This document shows, piece after piece, positions 49,292 through 62,723 of a DNA stretch of 64,000 nucleotides. The stretch is from Rhynchosporium graminicola (taxonomy: Eukaryota; Ascomycota; Leotiomycetes; Helotiales; Ploettnerulaceae): positions 124,001 through 188,000 of the forward strand of contig FJUW01000036.1 in the NCBI GenBank assembly GCA_900074885.1, given 5' to 3'. The notes beneath the pieces are model-generated. The model was not told the origin of the DNA. It worked only from the letters and a program-made list of their open reading frames with translations, and ran no database searches. The position numbers and the translations under genes were made by a program. Within the stretch, counting starts at the first letter, position 1. Every line of letters starts with the position of its first letter.

Positions 49292-50640
49292 AAACTTGTA
49301 GTTGGGTGCTTGCTTGCTTGGGGCCGATGGGGGGCATGGATGGTGATGAAATTGGATTGGATGGGATGGGTTTGACTCGTGGTAGGTAAGGTAGGATTTC
49401 CAGTTGGTGAAATTTCTCTCCGTGGAGATTCTGTCGTAGGGTGTAGAGAAGTGTTGGTCCCTATGCTCTTGATTTTGAGACTTGGTGAGGGTTTGATGTG
49501 TTTTTGCTTCTGCTGAGTTGGCTGATGTATGCATCGATGGATGGATGGAATTATAGTCTGGGTCCTATGGAGACGTGTAATATATCTATGTTACTGTTAC
49601 ACTGACGTGCGTAAGGCTGCGTGAGGTACTAGTAGGAGTTGAAGAAGTGTTACTCTTTCCTTTTCCTGTGTGGAAACTCTCTTCAAGGAAGGAGAGGTGG
49701 GGATGTAAAATATGTTATTGTGCTAGGGAAAGCTGGTTGTCGAAAAGCGCCGTCAAAGGCTGAAAATTGCTGGATGCGACGGCGTGATGCTTCTCGCTCG
49801 CTGAGTTGAGAGATTTGTGTATCTCCAAACTAGCTAGAGTGTTTACAAGATCGATGGTATTCCGTTGTCAGCTCATTGAATGGGGTGGGTTTTACTGCAG
49901 ATCAATTTCTACTTGAGCTTCAACATGTCGATATCTCAAGATCTTTGAGAAGGTTACTCGGCACCTGCTTTGCCCCGGCCGGTTTCTTTGTGGCGAAGTG
50001 TGGTAGGGCAGTAAGTGTGGAAGCTGGGAGCAGTGAGTGAGAATGACGATGCAAATGGGTTTTCAGATAAGTTTACACAAGGATAGAGAGTTAAAATTGA
50101 ATTCAAGATGTTGAAGCTGTTGAAGAGACGAAAAGGCTTGAAGTGATGGTTATACCACATTGTGAGATTACTAGCTCGGAGGAGTCCATTTCACCACGTT
50201 TCTGGGTCTTTTTAGAGATTTGGCTTGTTTGCTGGTCCTCCTTGAAGACGAGATTCTGGTCGTGTTCGTAATGTTTCATGAGTCTTAGGTATTGATTCAC
50301 CGCCTCGAGTGCTTGTAAGTTGTACAGGTGTGATAGAGGATAAAGAGATAGCAGCTGCTAGAAGATGAGACAATTAGAATACAGTGAAGGACCTTGCAAG
50401 CATACGCTGTACTGAGCTTGGGCTTGATATCTTATTCCAACCTAATCTGTTTTTCGGTAAAGAGAGTGGGATGTTCGGAGGATGGGTTTTCGAATTGAAA
50501 GATAGACTTGACAAGTCACAAGTCAAATTTTCGAATGCAAAGATCATCTTTTGATTTTTTTGAAGACGAACAATAAAACGAAGCCACGATAGGTTAGATA
50601 CAGGTCAATCGAAACATCGATTGAGCACCATCTTATGAAA
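47448..50640. other. Convergent spacer after the cyclin, no gene seen
   Basis: The first ~1 kb probably holds the cyclin 3' UTR. A 203-codon minus frame at 48923-49534 is an artefact of a (TTG)n array read as poly-Thr/Asn plus Pro/Ser-rich sequence. No splice-supported gene was found. Confidence 0.5.
49237..49290. repeat. (TTG)n trinucleotide repeat, 18 copies
   Basis: Eighteen perfect TTG units. Open frames on both strands run through it (poly-Leu or poly-Val on plus, poly-Thr on minus) and should not be taken as genes. Confidence 0.97.
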
Positions 50641-53238
50641 CTACTGCCCACCACTCCCACTGCCACTACCACTTCCATTTCCCATATTTCGGCTTGGAAA
50701 TAGGCCCCTCTCAAGCATATCATCAAACAACCCTTCCAGCCTACCACCATCTCTCATACTCGCCTCGAATTCAGCCTCCAACCTCCTTGCCTCAGCTTCA
50801 GCAACCAATCGTGTGCGCTCAGCCTCAGCAGCATCGTCCGCTTGCTTCATTTGCCTTTGCGCCGTCCCGGGGTCACTCACCACCACTACTTCGGCCCCCC
50901 CTCCGGCCTGAGGCCGCACTCTCAAATAACTCACGGCGTTTCTGTTCTCGTCATCGACATCAATCATAAGTCCCCGTCGATGCGTGAATTGTATTTTTGG
51001 ATCGCCATATCTGTCGAATGGAATTCCGTTTTTGATGGTCGGCATGTCTATACTCCATTTTCTCTGGCCTGGCATGCGGTGCGCGCCGAGGACGTCGTTA
51101 CGATCTTCGCCTAGGTAAATTACGTTCCGGGTTGGTGCCGAGGACACGTAGGAGGCGGCGAAGGGGATGATACCTGACAGACGATTGGCGATAGGGATCC
51201 CCTGAGCAGAGTATTTTAGGGGTGTAATACACTGTATCCAGATGTCAATAACGACTTTATTTCATACTCCCCCAAACCGAACGAGAAAATAAGTCTTCGA
51301 AGGAGTGGATGTGGTGAATAAAGAAAGAGGCTTACCTGTACGACGGGACACATTCCCCCGAGATATTTATGGCTGAGCGGATAAACGGCATTTTTTTCAT
51401 CGACGAGCTGTTTGCCCTCGTCATCGAGCACGCATACGAATAGTTCGAAAAGCCGAGTTGCTGCTTCGCCGTTTGCTGTCTCCAGGCAGGTTACGCTCTG
51501 CGCGGCGTAGAAGTTTGTGTCGATACCTAGGCTGTAGAAATCTTCCTCATGCAGGGAAGGAAAGGTCGCACCGGCTTGGGATAGCTATTAGCTGATGTAT
51601 AAAGATTGAGAGAGGAGCTGGATTGAGGCTTTAATTGTTGGGCTGAAGTCTACGGGAAACAGAAAAAGTTCCCATCGTGAGCAACAAGACAAGGAGGTAG
51701 ATAGCCAGGTAGACTCCAGACTTACAGTCAAGTATGGATCGATATGACAGCCGTGGACCCTCGGCTTGACAATTTACAAGATCTGGATCTCTGGGATGTT
51801 CCTCAAATTGAACGCTGACAAGAGCTGGTTCCAGAGGCGCTGTCTGTTTCATCCGCGAGACCCAGCCAGCGCGTTTCCAATATCCCTGGTTAACATAGAA
51901 GCCGCCAAGAGCGGTCCAGTTTTCTTCTCGCTCGAGACCAACACTGGAAAACGATTTAGGCTTTGATTCCTGGGTTTGTCAGGCTTGCAACAACGGATCG
52001 GAGTCAATGTTAGTTCAGGACATTGGGGTTTGCTTATCGCGGGATACATACGGGATGCACATTTAGTGGTGGTTCGTACCACATCCAACCTTCACCGTAC
52101 ATCTCGAAGCACTTATCTAGGATTTCGGTTCGAGTTCGCACGAACTCACTGTAAGTTGATACGCCGCCAAAAATATGTCCAGCGTAGATGACAGTGAGAT
52201 GATCATTGAATCCAATATCGCCAGAGTTGTACCCTGCAATGGCACATTCGATATTCTCAGCTTCTGGACCGAACTTGGAAGTTGAGAGCGCCCATTCAAG
52301 GACCTTGAGACGAGCTTTCATCATCGATTCCGCTGGATTAAAGTCTCTGTTTTTTGTTGTCAGTGATGGGGCAAAATTAATGTTTAAGCGAGACCCACCC
52401 AATCATCAAGTTTTCAGCCAATGTCTCATCAATACAAGCCCGCTTATGTTTAGCCTGCCATAATTTCTCCTCGACAACGGATACGAGGGAAGGCATGTTC
52501 GCCTTATGTTCTGCGAGAATATTCTCCCACATCTTAACCTCCTGATTTGCACGACCAATCTTTGAGAGTCCAACTGTCTCTTTGGCACCAATAATGACAG
52601 AAGGGAAAAATGTGTTTCCGTCCAGGAAATCAACACCATGGTCAAGCCTCTTCACTTGCGGTGGAGGCTCCGAAAATGTCACTTGAGCTGCTGATCTAAT
52701 CTGAGCTCGGGTCCGAGCTCGAGGAGTTGTGGGTGTAGCAAGCGCTGTTGATATGCTGAAGTTGGCCTCGCTTGCTGCTGTATTGGAGAGCTTTTGCTTT
52801 CTGGCTGATATCGGTGTTCGGGGTGCTCTTTTGCCTACTATTCTTGGTGACTTGGGCTTGAGAACTTTTGTTGGTGAGCCGGGCCCATGATTACGTGTTC
52901 TACGCAATGGTGATGGGAGAGGGTTGTCAAGCGAGAGACTGTTTAGGTCCAGGCTGAGTGAAGAATAAGTTCTGGTGCTGATGGTGCCATCTTTACCACT
53001 TATATTAGAGTATGCTCTTCTTCTTTGCTTGACCATGGACTAACCTTGTGTTCTGGTCGATACCATAGTGCTGAACGTATAGAGATATCGAAGATATCGA
53101 CGATGTTCTACGCTCAGAATTGTGGCTTTTCGGCTGGTAATTGACTTCGACAGTTCTATCCTTGGAACTACTTAACTTGCGAGTGAAAATAAAAGTGTTG
53201 GCATCCTTGCCATAAGGATAGTTCTTTGTTACTGCCAT
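50641..53238 (-). CDS. Unrecognised conserved-looking protein, 720 aa
   Basis: Six exons (53238-53045, 52998-52399, 52346-52052, 51969-51726, 51574-51336, 51231-50641) give 721 codons with consistent phases. I do not recognise the family. Residues 1-180 are Ser/Pro/Arg-rich and probably disordered. A folded part follows from about FFPSVIIGAKETVGLSK, including VEEKLWQAKHKRACIDETLA, AIAGYNSGDIGFNDHLTVIY and GYWKRAGWVSRM. The C-terminus has a short Ala/Glu-rich coiled coil (AEAERTRLVAEAEARRLEAE) and a Gly-Ser tail. There is no signal peptide or membrane helix. The first intron (46 nt, branch close to the acceptor) is weak, so translation could instead start at 53036 (MVKQRRRAYSN). Intron 4 (152 nt) contains a competing acceptor that leads to a stop. 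The gene is divergent from the giant gene. Confidence 0.68.
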
Positions 53239-53775
53239 ATTGATGCGCAAAGGCGTGCTGAACTGCCCTGTGTGTTTGGGGCTGTTTTCAGTGGTATCGA
53301 TGTTGTCTGTTGTGTAGATAAAGCGAGTCGTCCGGAAGCAGCTGGTGCCAAGAGATATCACATGACTGGGCATTTTCCTTCACGAGACTTCAAATCCGCT
53401 CTCCTTTCCTCTTCCTCACTCAATATCACGTCCGTACTCAGCCGTCCTAAACAGTAGCTTGAAATGTATTGCCATGCTTGCACCACCCTCGTGACCTCGT
53501 GCTCTCGAGCGCGAGGAATCCTGGGTTATTGGATGGCGGAAGTTGGTTGATAGTTACATTCCTAGCATGTTGATAGTCTGAGCGCGGCGAGGAATGCATT
53601 CCCCCAAACATCCCTTCGTACTTCATCGTGCAAACCCGTCAGTGCCTTTGATGCATACAAATATTCTTCGTACAACTGCACAGTCTTGAATATCGTTTTG
53701 CGACACACGCGTCATTGAGGTTGTTTTCAGCAGGACAATAGCTTGAGAGTCATTTGATTCACGAGATGGATATCG
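53239..53775. promoter_or_regulatory. Bidirectional promoter of the 720-aa gene and the giant gene
   Basis: This 537-bp spacer lies between divergent starts and must serve both genes. A short upstream ORF at its right edge overlaps the giant-gene start and is listed separately. No other gene is seen. Confidence 0.55.
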
Positions 53776-53783
53776 ATGAGTAG
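53766..53783 (+). promoter_or_regulatory. Six-codon upstream ORF overlapping the giant-gene start
   Basis: ATG at 53766 opens a five-residue frame (Met-Asp-Ile-Asp-Glu) ending in TAG at 53781-53783. The main-frame ATG (53776) lies inside it in another frame, and the next in-frame ATG (53791) comes 8 nt after the stop. Such an arrangement could limit translation if the transcript begins upstream. That role is inference. Confidence 0.45.
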
Positions 53784-56700
53784 GATCCAGATGTCTTTGG
53801 ACAATTTCTATGAGTACCAGCTAATCCAATCCAGTAGTGGAGAGCCAACTCCAATTCCAAAACCACATGAATGGAAAGGCCATCCACAGCCTCCTCCCGA
53901 CGAACGACTTCAGGCAGCAAGATTTTTCCTTGCAGACGAAGATCCGGACCGATGTATAGACTTCGCAAGTCGTATCGCTGAAATCAAGGAATATGTGGAA
54001 TTTCTCGAGACGGAAATCCGAACTGGGTCGCTCACATGCGATCAAGATCTTCTTCGAGATATCAAGGCTAAACTGGCTGTCCATCGGGACTGGGAACAGC
54101 GGAGGAAAGATGGAATCCCGGACTTGGGTTGTGACCAGAAACCTTGGCAGCTGCCATACTCAATCAGATCTTCAGCTACGCAAATGCCAGCACGCTCAAA
54201 TCCCATACGAACTCGTGATGGTCGACCCTCTCAAATGCGAGATGACCATCCGCCATTTTCAGTGCGTCGAGAAGCTGACCACTCTGCGTTCATTGCAGCA
54301 TTAAAGAAAGATTCTACCGGTGATCCGGACGAAGTCGACATCGAGACTAATTTGATCTGGTCAGAAAGCCGGGCTTACGGCTGGGCCCTACGCGAACCAG
54401 TTCTCATTCCATCATGGATGCATCCTACAGAAGGCATCCCAAGGAAGGGTGTATCGTTAGCGGATACTACTCCTTGGTACCGGAAAGGGAATGTAGTTGA
54501 TCTTACCGATGGAGAGAAAACTCGACCTGCCCGAGGTTGGATCCCTGGCTACTTGGTCGCCCGAGAGCAGAGAATCAACTCTCTTCTGAGTGACGTCGAG
54601 CTGAGCGACAAGGATATGGAGGAGTTAGAAGATCTCTTGAACTTTGTCGCCCCGCTAGAATTGCAACGGTTGCGTGCCCAAAATCTTGCTTATGAGAAGG
54701 ATGATGCTCTTGGACTTATCACTGAAGAAGAGGACGAAGAAAGACGGTGGGCTTCGGTGGAATATGCAATCAGGCAAGAAAAGTGGATGAGCAATTTCAC
54801 CAGTGTTTACTTCATCCTTAAAAGTTCAAGACCTGAAGCACTCAAGAGCGAGCAACCGGGAATATTCTATGTTGATCATGGAGTAATGGACCCTGAACGA
54901 CAAGCAACGCTCGATAGAGCCAACAGCCTACTTTCTCAGATGTATGCAGTCAACGTGGACTTAGAAAGGTTGAGCCAACAAGACTTAGCTGAAATTGAGG
55001 TATATTTGCAGTTTTCCCAACCAATCACCGTCACAAATCATGGACGGCGGCGAGCCGCCATCCTTCGGCAAGCAAAAGCGAATGGAAGGGAAGATGTAAA
55101 TGATGTGGATAAAAAACGATATGATGCCATATATCGGGAGGAATCACTGGAACGGAAGCAATGGTTGCAGTCGATCGCATCAAACAGTCCTCAATTTCGA
55201 TACCTTCGTCCTGGAGAAATGGCAGTCGTTCCAGGAACCCAAGAGAAGACCGAAGTACTCTACATACCTTGGAACATCTCATCCGTACCCACTATGGCTA
55301 CTCCAATCCTCCTTGAAAGTGCCCTTCCACCTTCGGTTCTGAAGTTCCAGGCGCTCTTACAGTTGACCTTGGTTTCGGTAGAGGAGAATAACGAAAACGA
55401 TGACATCTCAAGAGGCATGCGGGAATTTCTACAAATCGTCTACCCAGATCTTCGCACACTCGGGGCCCACTGGCAAAAATACAGGACGTTATTGGACAAC
55501 AGCCCAATAAGACCTGAAGAACTGAGGCTGAAGCTGATTCTGGATCCTATATTTGAACGAAAGTTCAGAAATTGGCGATACGGGCTACTTGATCGAGAGA
55601 GAACAATCACGATGAAGATGCCGCGTCCAGGACAGGATGACGAACGTCCGGGCATTCTTTACAGCCCTAACCTCACGAACGACCACAACGCAGAGGACCA
55701 GCGCGCTATTCAGATTTTACTAGACTTGGGCGACAATCGCGGTCCCAACAAGACTCGGGATCTTCAGAATGCTCTCATCAAATACCAGTATCCCGCCTTA
55801 CGTCGTCTCCATGATGAGTATCTATCCACCATTGCAGGAAGTAAATATGACGGACCTCGAAAAAGGAGATGGACAGAATCGATGAACAGGTGGATAAGAA
55901 CTCTGGAAGGATCATGGGTAGAAATCAGGATGCCTTCTTCGAGCACACTTCCAGCCAACGACCCATGCACTGTCTATTATCGCGAGCCCGTGCAACCTTC
56001 ATCATATCCATTCATGATGACAGCGGACCAGGCTACCGGGCTACAGAATCATTTAGGTAGCAACCAGCCCATCGAAGATTTCAAGCCGATTGGCAATATG
56101 CCGCTAAACATCCAGAAAGCATATGAAAGATACAGAGACACGAAAAGAGAAGAGGACGCCATACTTTATGCAGTTCATCTGGACGCATGGTATCTGAGCA
56201 GCCAGTATGCATTCTCAAGTAGGACTGAGACGATCGACCCCAGTATCGAGGAGATAGATAGTAGCGCTTCGGGTGAAAGTGACTTCGAATTATCATCCAC
56301 GAACTCTACTACTGCGTCTCAGGAGAACGACAGCTATCTGGGCGTTGATCTCAGCTTGATGTTACCACAGATCCGAAATCTCGAGAACGAGATCAATCAC
56401 ATTGCAAGAATACGCCGCACTGAAAAATCGGACCGCGCTCTTATCCTCAGGTTCTCAAACCTGCTCCAACAATTCATTCCCAGTCGAATCCAGGACGAGT
56501 ATATATGGATTGCTCAACAGCGAGAACAGCTTGGTGACAGACCTACACCCGGTGATAAGAAGGACCTTGATATTCAAAGTGAGCAACTCACGGCAGCCCA
56601 TAATTCCTGGATTCGAGAGATCACTGAGTACGGGGTATCAATTCGTGTGTCGCCAGGAAGCAGTTTCGCCGAGCGTAAGACGCGTTTAGATTTCAATCCT

Positions 56701-59700
56701 CGTATAACAGGATCAGGTGTAGATTTTCATATCACAGGACCAGCGGGAGCCACCTTGTTAACAGCCACTCAATCAAGGGCTGCTCGTCTGGTACAACACA
56801 CCATTCCTGCGGAAGTCCCGAACGCCCACAGATTTACCAAAGCGGACAAGCTCGTCATCCTTGAGTTCGAGCGAAGCATCAACAGTCTGTTGGTCGAGCA
56901 AGAGGAGGGCACTTTGAGCTGGGATGACAGCGAGAGCTTGCTTTCAAAATTGCGGGTCATTTTGCCCACCACGCTGCAAGAACGGGAGAGGGAGCATGCT
57001 GCCATCGACAAAAAGGCCAGAGAGATCCCACTTTCACAGGAGCAGGATGCCGAGTTCTGGGAATCTTGGGAGAGGTGGAATGCCACCTCGAGAAACTGGA
57101 TAAGCACAATTCCTGATGGAAGGGTCATCATTGCGACAGGTGACGCCGGGCAAGATCCAGCAAAGACAATTCATCTGAACACATCCAACATGAAAGACTT
57201 GCAGCGTATGCCCACTCCTCGGCCCAAGACTTTGCCACATCCTGTCAAGACCATCGTCCGAAATGTTAATGATTACTTGTTCGGTGATTTTGCTGCACTC
57301 TCAACCACAGAAAGACACAAGAGAGACACCATTCTCTGGCAGCTGTTTCGTCCTATCTATGCCCACTTGCGACGGCACCTCAATGCTCACATTCGAGAGG
57401 TGTACATTACAGGCGACCTGAAGATAGCGATGACGGAAGTTAACGCGCTGAACGATTCCATATCACTACGTTGCTGCGCGCTCTATCGAGACATGTTAAG
57501 GAGCTTGACCGAAGTGACCATCGAGGAATCAGTCCCTGGCGAGTACATATTAGCACACGAATCCATAATCGGACTCGACGATGCAGATATTATGTCCGAC
57601 ATGACGGAAAACGAGAAAATTGCAGGCATGCTCTTCAAAACATATTGCGAAGCTATGTTTACTCGGCAGCGAAGAGAATTTCTAATGATTACCACAAAAA
57701 TAAGGAACAGAATTCCACTCACTCGCGATGAAGATTCCAAGCTGCTCCACAACTTGGCAAATGTGGCAAAGGCTAATCTGAAAGAAATCCACTTAGCTTC
57801 TGACCTCGCCACAAAACTGGCAATCGAAGCCACCGAAGCTGGAGGTCTGACAAAGAAGAAACAGACCGCCTTACTCAGAGCAGATGGCTTATGCACATGG
57901 TATAGATGGGTACTCAGAAGGCTACCACAAGGCATTAGAGTTTCTATGTCGCCTGAAGCTCTGCGAACTATGGTGGACACACTGTTGAAGTTGCGTATTC
58001 AGTCACCTCAGGAGGTCGATCCGGTGCTGGTTGAGCCGCCCAGTGTTTCCGAGATACAAGAACTGCAAGCAGTGCTCAACAATCTGTTGATGCAGGAGAA
58101 GATGGAGTTATCAACGCCAGAGATGGGTAAAGCCCTCGACTTCCTTCTCGGAGAACTTTTAAGCCCTTCATTGAAAACTCTCAAGTCACGTATCGACCTA
58201 CAGGAGGCTGGTTTCCTAGACTTATCATCCAATTCCTTGGCCAATATCATAGGTTTCCTAGAGGCGCAAAAGGGGGTTTTAACACGCTTTCAGTCTTTCA
58301 AAAAGGAATTACAGTCCAGATTTGGTATCGTGCTGGACTCATGGTGGTTCAGTGAGCCTGTCATTTTTGCGGCTTGTGCAGGATGGAAATTATGGAAATC
58401 TACCAACCAAAACGAAGATGGCACACCAAAGCTTACTGTTTCAACCACAAAATTGGAGAACGACTATCAACAGGAGCAATTTGGGATCTATGCCCTGCTG
58501 ACTGACTGGGTATTGAATGGATGCTCAGAAGATGTGCCAAGCGAGACTAGCCTGCGATTGATCCTGAAAGTCATTCCTGACTTGGGATTCGATGCTCTTC
58601 AAACTCAGATACGAGACACCACTGCCGTAATCCAAGCTTCCAGGGACACGAAAGATCCAACGAATGCTGTGTTCCTACTTGGAATCAAGGAGGAGCTTAT
58701 CAAGTCGTACATGGAATGGTACAGCTCGCAACCAGTAAGTTTAGACCCTGTAGATCACTTCTTTCTTCTGACTATGTCAACGTAGCGATCGGTATTGGAA
58801 AATCTGAGGAAGCAATATATAGGCACTGGAATTAGCGTCATAGATTTCAGTGGTAAAGCAGAACGGAGAGGCATCCAGAGAGCCGCCATTGAGATTAGCC
58901 TGAACCTTCTCGCGAGCAACCAAGAGCAACATCGGCCTGCCGACCGCTTCAGGGTCGTGGATCTGACGCGAGCCCATGTACCTCTCGAAAAAGAGATCCC
59001 GATATCTCTTCCACTTGAACCATCGAGACGCGAAGTTGAACGGGATGCTTTTGAGTTCACGAAGAAAATGATTGCGTATAAGGATTGGAAAGATTTTGAC
59101 TACGAAGTTTCCCGCAACAAGTTACTCGCAGATCCACCGGACACTTCATATGGCATACTACTTCGTGGAGCCGATGAAACTAGATCATACGCAATTCTGG
59201 ATCCTCCGACGAATTTCAACGGGCCATTTGCCCTTGCTCAGTATGCTGATGCGATTGAGATTGCTGGTAGACGACAGGCTGAGCTAAGCCGTATCGCGCT
59301 TCGATTACAGAGCGCATATACCAGCTATCCGCGCCCGCTCCTGGAAAGATTACTTTCCCTGATTTCTCAGGGTATGGACGCCACACGGCACACTGATCAC
59401 AACCTCTACGACGAAGTTGCACTCACAAGAGAAGGCCTTGCGATCCTCGAACATATTTCTGGAGATTCATGGGATGAGATAGCCGTTGACGATTTGGTCT
59501 CAAGTGTATTTCCAGATGCCGAACTAGCACTTCTTGACAGTTTTGAAGCTGACATTCGGAGTATCGAAGGAATACCTTTATGGTCTCCTCAAGTAGATTC
59601 CGACGAAGGAATTGCTGATACTAGGTACTCGAATCTAACCCAAATCAGGTACTCCCCCGATGTACCGAGCCAGAATGGTGTTACGCTTGATTCTTTGACA

Positions 59701-61901
59701 CTCGCTTTTCAAAAGCTCAAAGGAAAGACTACCTATGTCCAAGATGACATGCGCCAGCTTCTCTTCCAATTGAAAAGCGAAGGTAGAATTCAGTGAGTAT
59801 TGATGCAATCTGTAAAGACCCAGCTTACCTGTAGTAGTTGCGATGATGTAGATGGTGAAGTATTTGTTTCGTGGATTCCATACAGCGGCCACCCGGAAAA
59901 CAAATATGTGACATCCAGGGAAGAAGCTCTAGTGTTGCCATACGTCAGGCGCACACCAGAAAACCATCTAGCTGTGAGGTATGACGCCCAGGGTGCCTAT
60001 GGTCCGCCAATAGTTCAGCCAAACAAGTATGAGCATTTCCAGCGGCTAGCTTTCAGACTTGGCCGAGATACATTACGGACCCTTCAGACTTTGGAGAATC
60101 CACAGCTGAGGACTGATCAGACGTTCTCTGATCAGTTGAATGCTGGAAACCTGGCTGCAGACATTATGAAAGAGGTCACTTCAGAAGAGCGAGGCGAATC
60201 TACACACATTCCAGCAGTCAACTTGGGCGACATTAATGTTATCAACATTGCTCGAGAAGTCTGCTCTGCCGCTCCACATCTTGCTATGGAATTGGGTATC
60301 GAGGTCCCGTATAGAAACGCATACAGTGTCGAGCCAGTGGAAGAAGCCAAGTTGAATACAACCCAAGCTGCAGATCTAATTCAGCTCAAGATCTTAGAGG
60401 AGCTCAGCAATAACTTCGAGCCCAAGATGCCAGTCAATGAGACAGTCTGGGACTTTGCTGAGGAAAGACTGGCTAATACAACAGAGATAGTTAGTGGCCG
60501 CAGGAAGATCTTCAAGAAGCAGCAAACCAAGTTCTTTTCTGTACGCAGATACCCGATTTGTTGTCAAACTCAAGCCACCAAGGAAGCCATCCGCCAGTCT
60601 GGACCGGTGATGCAAGTTGAGCCTGCGCCTGAACCAGTGCTCACCAATCAGCAGCAAGTCGAGAAGGATCTGAAGGACGATGAAGAGGCTGCGGCAGAGT
60701 CTGCAAGAGGACCTTTGAAGACGGCGAGACACATTCGAGGCCAGAGGCCACACTACCCCTTCGGAGAAACGCCGTATCAAGAAGCCTACCAGAGCCATGT
60801 GATGGAATCAGAATTAAGAGGTGGTATGTTATGCTCAGAATCCACGTTATCATCTTGTGCTAACATGACACAGTCGAAGGCTTCGGTCCTCCACAGCCAA
60901 CAGGGGTACTAGCCAGCTTCAACCGCGGCCTCAAGCGCTTCTTCCGCACAGAAGATGCTGAGGTAGAAGATGTACTTGTTGAACCCGAGCTGCCCGAAGA
61001 TCCATCAATTCCCAATGATCCATATCCCCTCCCACGACTACCAGTAGGATGGAAGCCCGCCAACATTTCCGCTGAAGAGAAACGTCTTCGCTTGATCGAA
61101 GGGGCCAAGCAGACACCTGGCTTTCCGGATCCGGCTATCCCAGAGTATTATCATACTCAAGAGGAGATTGAAGTAGCTCGTGCCAGAGCGGAGACTTCAC
61201 GGAGGATGACTGAGATCGCTGCTAATGATGCCGAAGTTGCTCTGAGCTTCAAGAAAAACAAATCAGAGGTGCCACTTGATGATTGGAGACAAAGGCAGAT
61301 CGAACGTGGTATAAATCCCTACACAGGCTTGAAATTTCCTGTGGCCAAACCAAAAGCGGAGAAGAGACAAGACAAACCCCAGGATAAATCCAGCAACATT
61401 GCCAGTACTGGTCAAGGACAACCTTCCAATATCCGTCGAACCAATGTCCCTCGTCCTGGATCAGGCACCCAAGCTCAAGACGAAGGCAAACCCGAGACCA
61501 GTATGCATGGACAAATGCGCCCCCCTCCTCCACCAGGAAGCCGCCCATCTTCTCAAAGAGGCCGACCCGGAACACCTATCCCCACGGCACCACTTATTGC
61601 AGATAAGGAAGGAGCTGTAGCAGCCGGTGTTGCCGCTCAAACGGATATCACCGCCGCCCAAGAAGCTGCGCCTAGTTCGTCTGAGGCAGAGTTAGAACTT
61701 GTACGACTGCGTAAACAGGTTGCTGAGCTTGAAGCGGAGAAGAAGAGGAGGCAGATCATGAAGGATGCCGCGAAGATGAGGCAGAGCATGATTGACGCAG
61801 CGATGAGTCTGCAGAAGAAGATCATGTTTGATAATGGTGGTGATGGTGGTGGTGATGATGACGGTGACGATGAGGGCATGGAGGATGTGTATTTCACTTA
61901 A
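53776..61901 (+). CDS. Giant 2,659-aa modular protein of unknown function
   Basis: Four exons (53776-58734, 58786-59792, 59838-60823, 60874-61901) with introns of 45-51 nt give 2,660 codons. There is no signal peptide, membrane helix or recognised catalytic motif. The first ~1,700 residues look like diverged tandem modules of roughly 100-165 residues. Each has a charged helical block, then a Trp anchor (near 106, 337, 463, 600, 706, 805, 945, 1108, 1375), then a short beta-like tail with Pro/Gly and often an I-x-Y or V-x-Y. Examples are WIREITEYGVSIRVSPG, WISTIPDGRVIIATGD and WIRTLEGSWVEIRMP. The last ~350 residues are low-complexity (Pro-rich PPPPPGSRP), then a coiled coil (LVRLRKQVAELEAEKKRR) and an acidic Gly/Asp tail. 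Scaffold or structural roles are possible, but I assign none. The start could instead be M at 53791. Confidence 0.78.
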
Positions 61902-62723
61902 TATTCTTTCTGGTTATAAGAGGAAGAATAGGATTTGATGAATGGTTCGTGATAGAAAATTTAGCTCAAGTTTCTTTTGCCTTTCAATTCAGGGTACGCG
62001 GTACTTGTTTGAGTTCATTTGTATCAGTAATAATTTATGTTTCTCATGGAGCTTTCTCGCGTCGTTCATGTCCAGGAAACGATTAACATTGACAGTAAGT
62101 CCATGCTCTAGACATTAACGAGATGTTCGTTCACCTCTTCTCTTCCGTACTTAACGTGAAATCCGATAAACGGCAAATGAAAAGGATTGAATATTGCACA
62201 TATCACAAATTCTTGGATATTGGTCTTTGGGTGGCACAATCAAGTGGTGGATTTGGGTGGCGGGCTTGTGTGCTAAGCTTGCATGGTGAATGTCTGTGGC
62301 TGCGTGACAGTGAACTCGGCTATTTTGTTAATGAATAAGCCGGAATAAATCGCGACTTTAACTTTGTTTAATAATCAATTGATGTATTCCTCCGTGATAA
62401 AGGTTACTTGAATGCCTGAAAGGTCAGTAAGTGGAGTAAGTCTTGTTCAGTACTGCAAAAGCTGTCCAATGTCTCAATGAGAAATTAAAACACCTCATTT
62501 TCGATGCGGCTAATAGGATCTGAAATTTTCAGACTAACACATGCGAAATTCAAGGCTCTATCGACCCATAAATCCCACCTTACAAAATGTCAACAAAGCC
62601 CTCGTTCACCAATTCTCAAGCGAGACATTGAGGGTTATTGGCGCCTGAGGCACCAAGTCAGCGCGTCCTCTCGCACGCGTCGCTCAACACCACTGGGAAA
62701 CCCACAGCCAGCAATTACAGATC
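61902..62723. other. Spacer between the giant gene and psf2, no gene seen
   Basis: This 0.8-kb stretch holds the giant-gene 3' UTR (AT-rich) and the psf2 promoter. A 71-codon frame at 62123 and a 104-codon frame at 62504 are not supported. Confidence 0.5.

Noticed and set aside
48923..49534. 203-codon minus-strand open frame
   Set aside because: It is kept open by the 18-copy (TTG)n array and by low-complexity Pro/Ser/His sequence, with no splice sites or domain.
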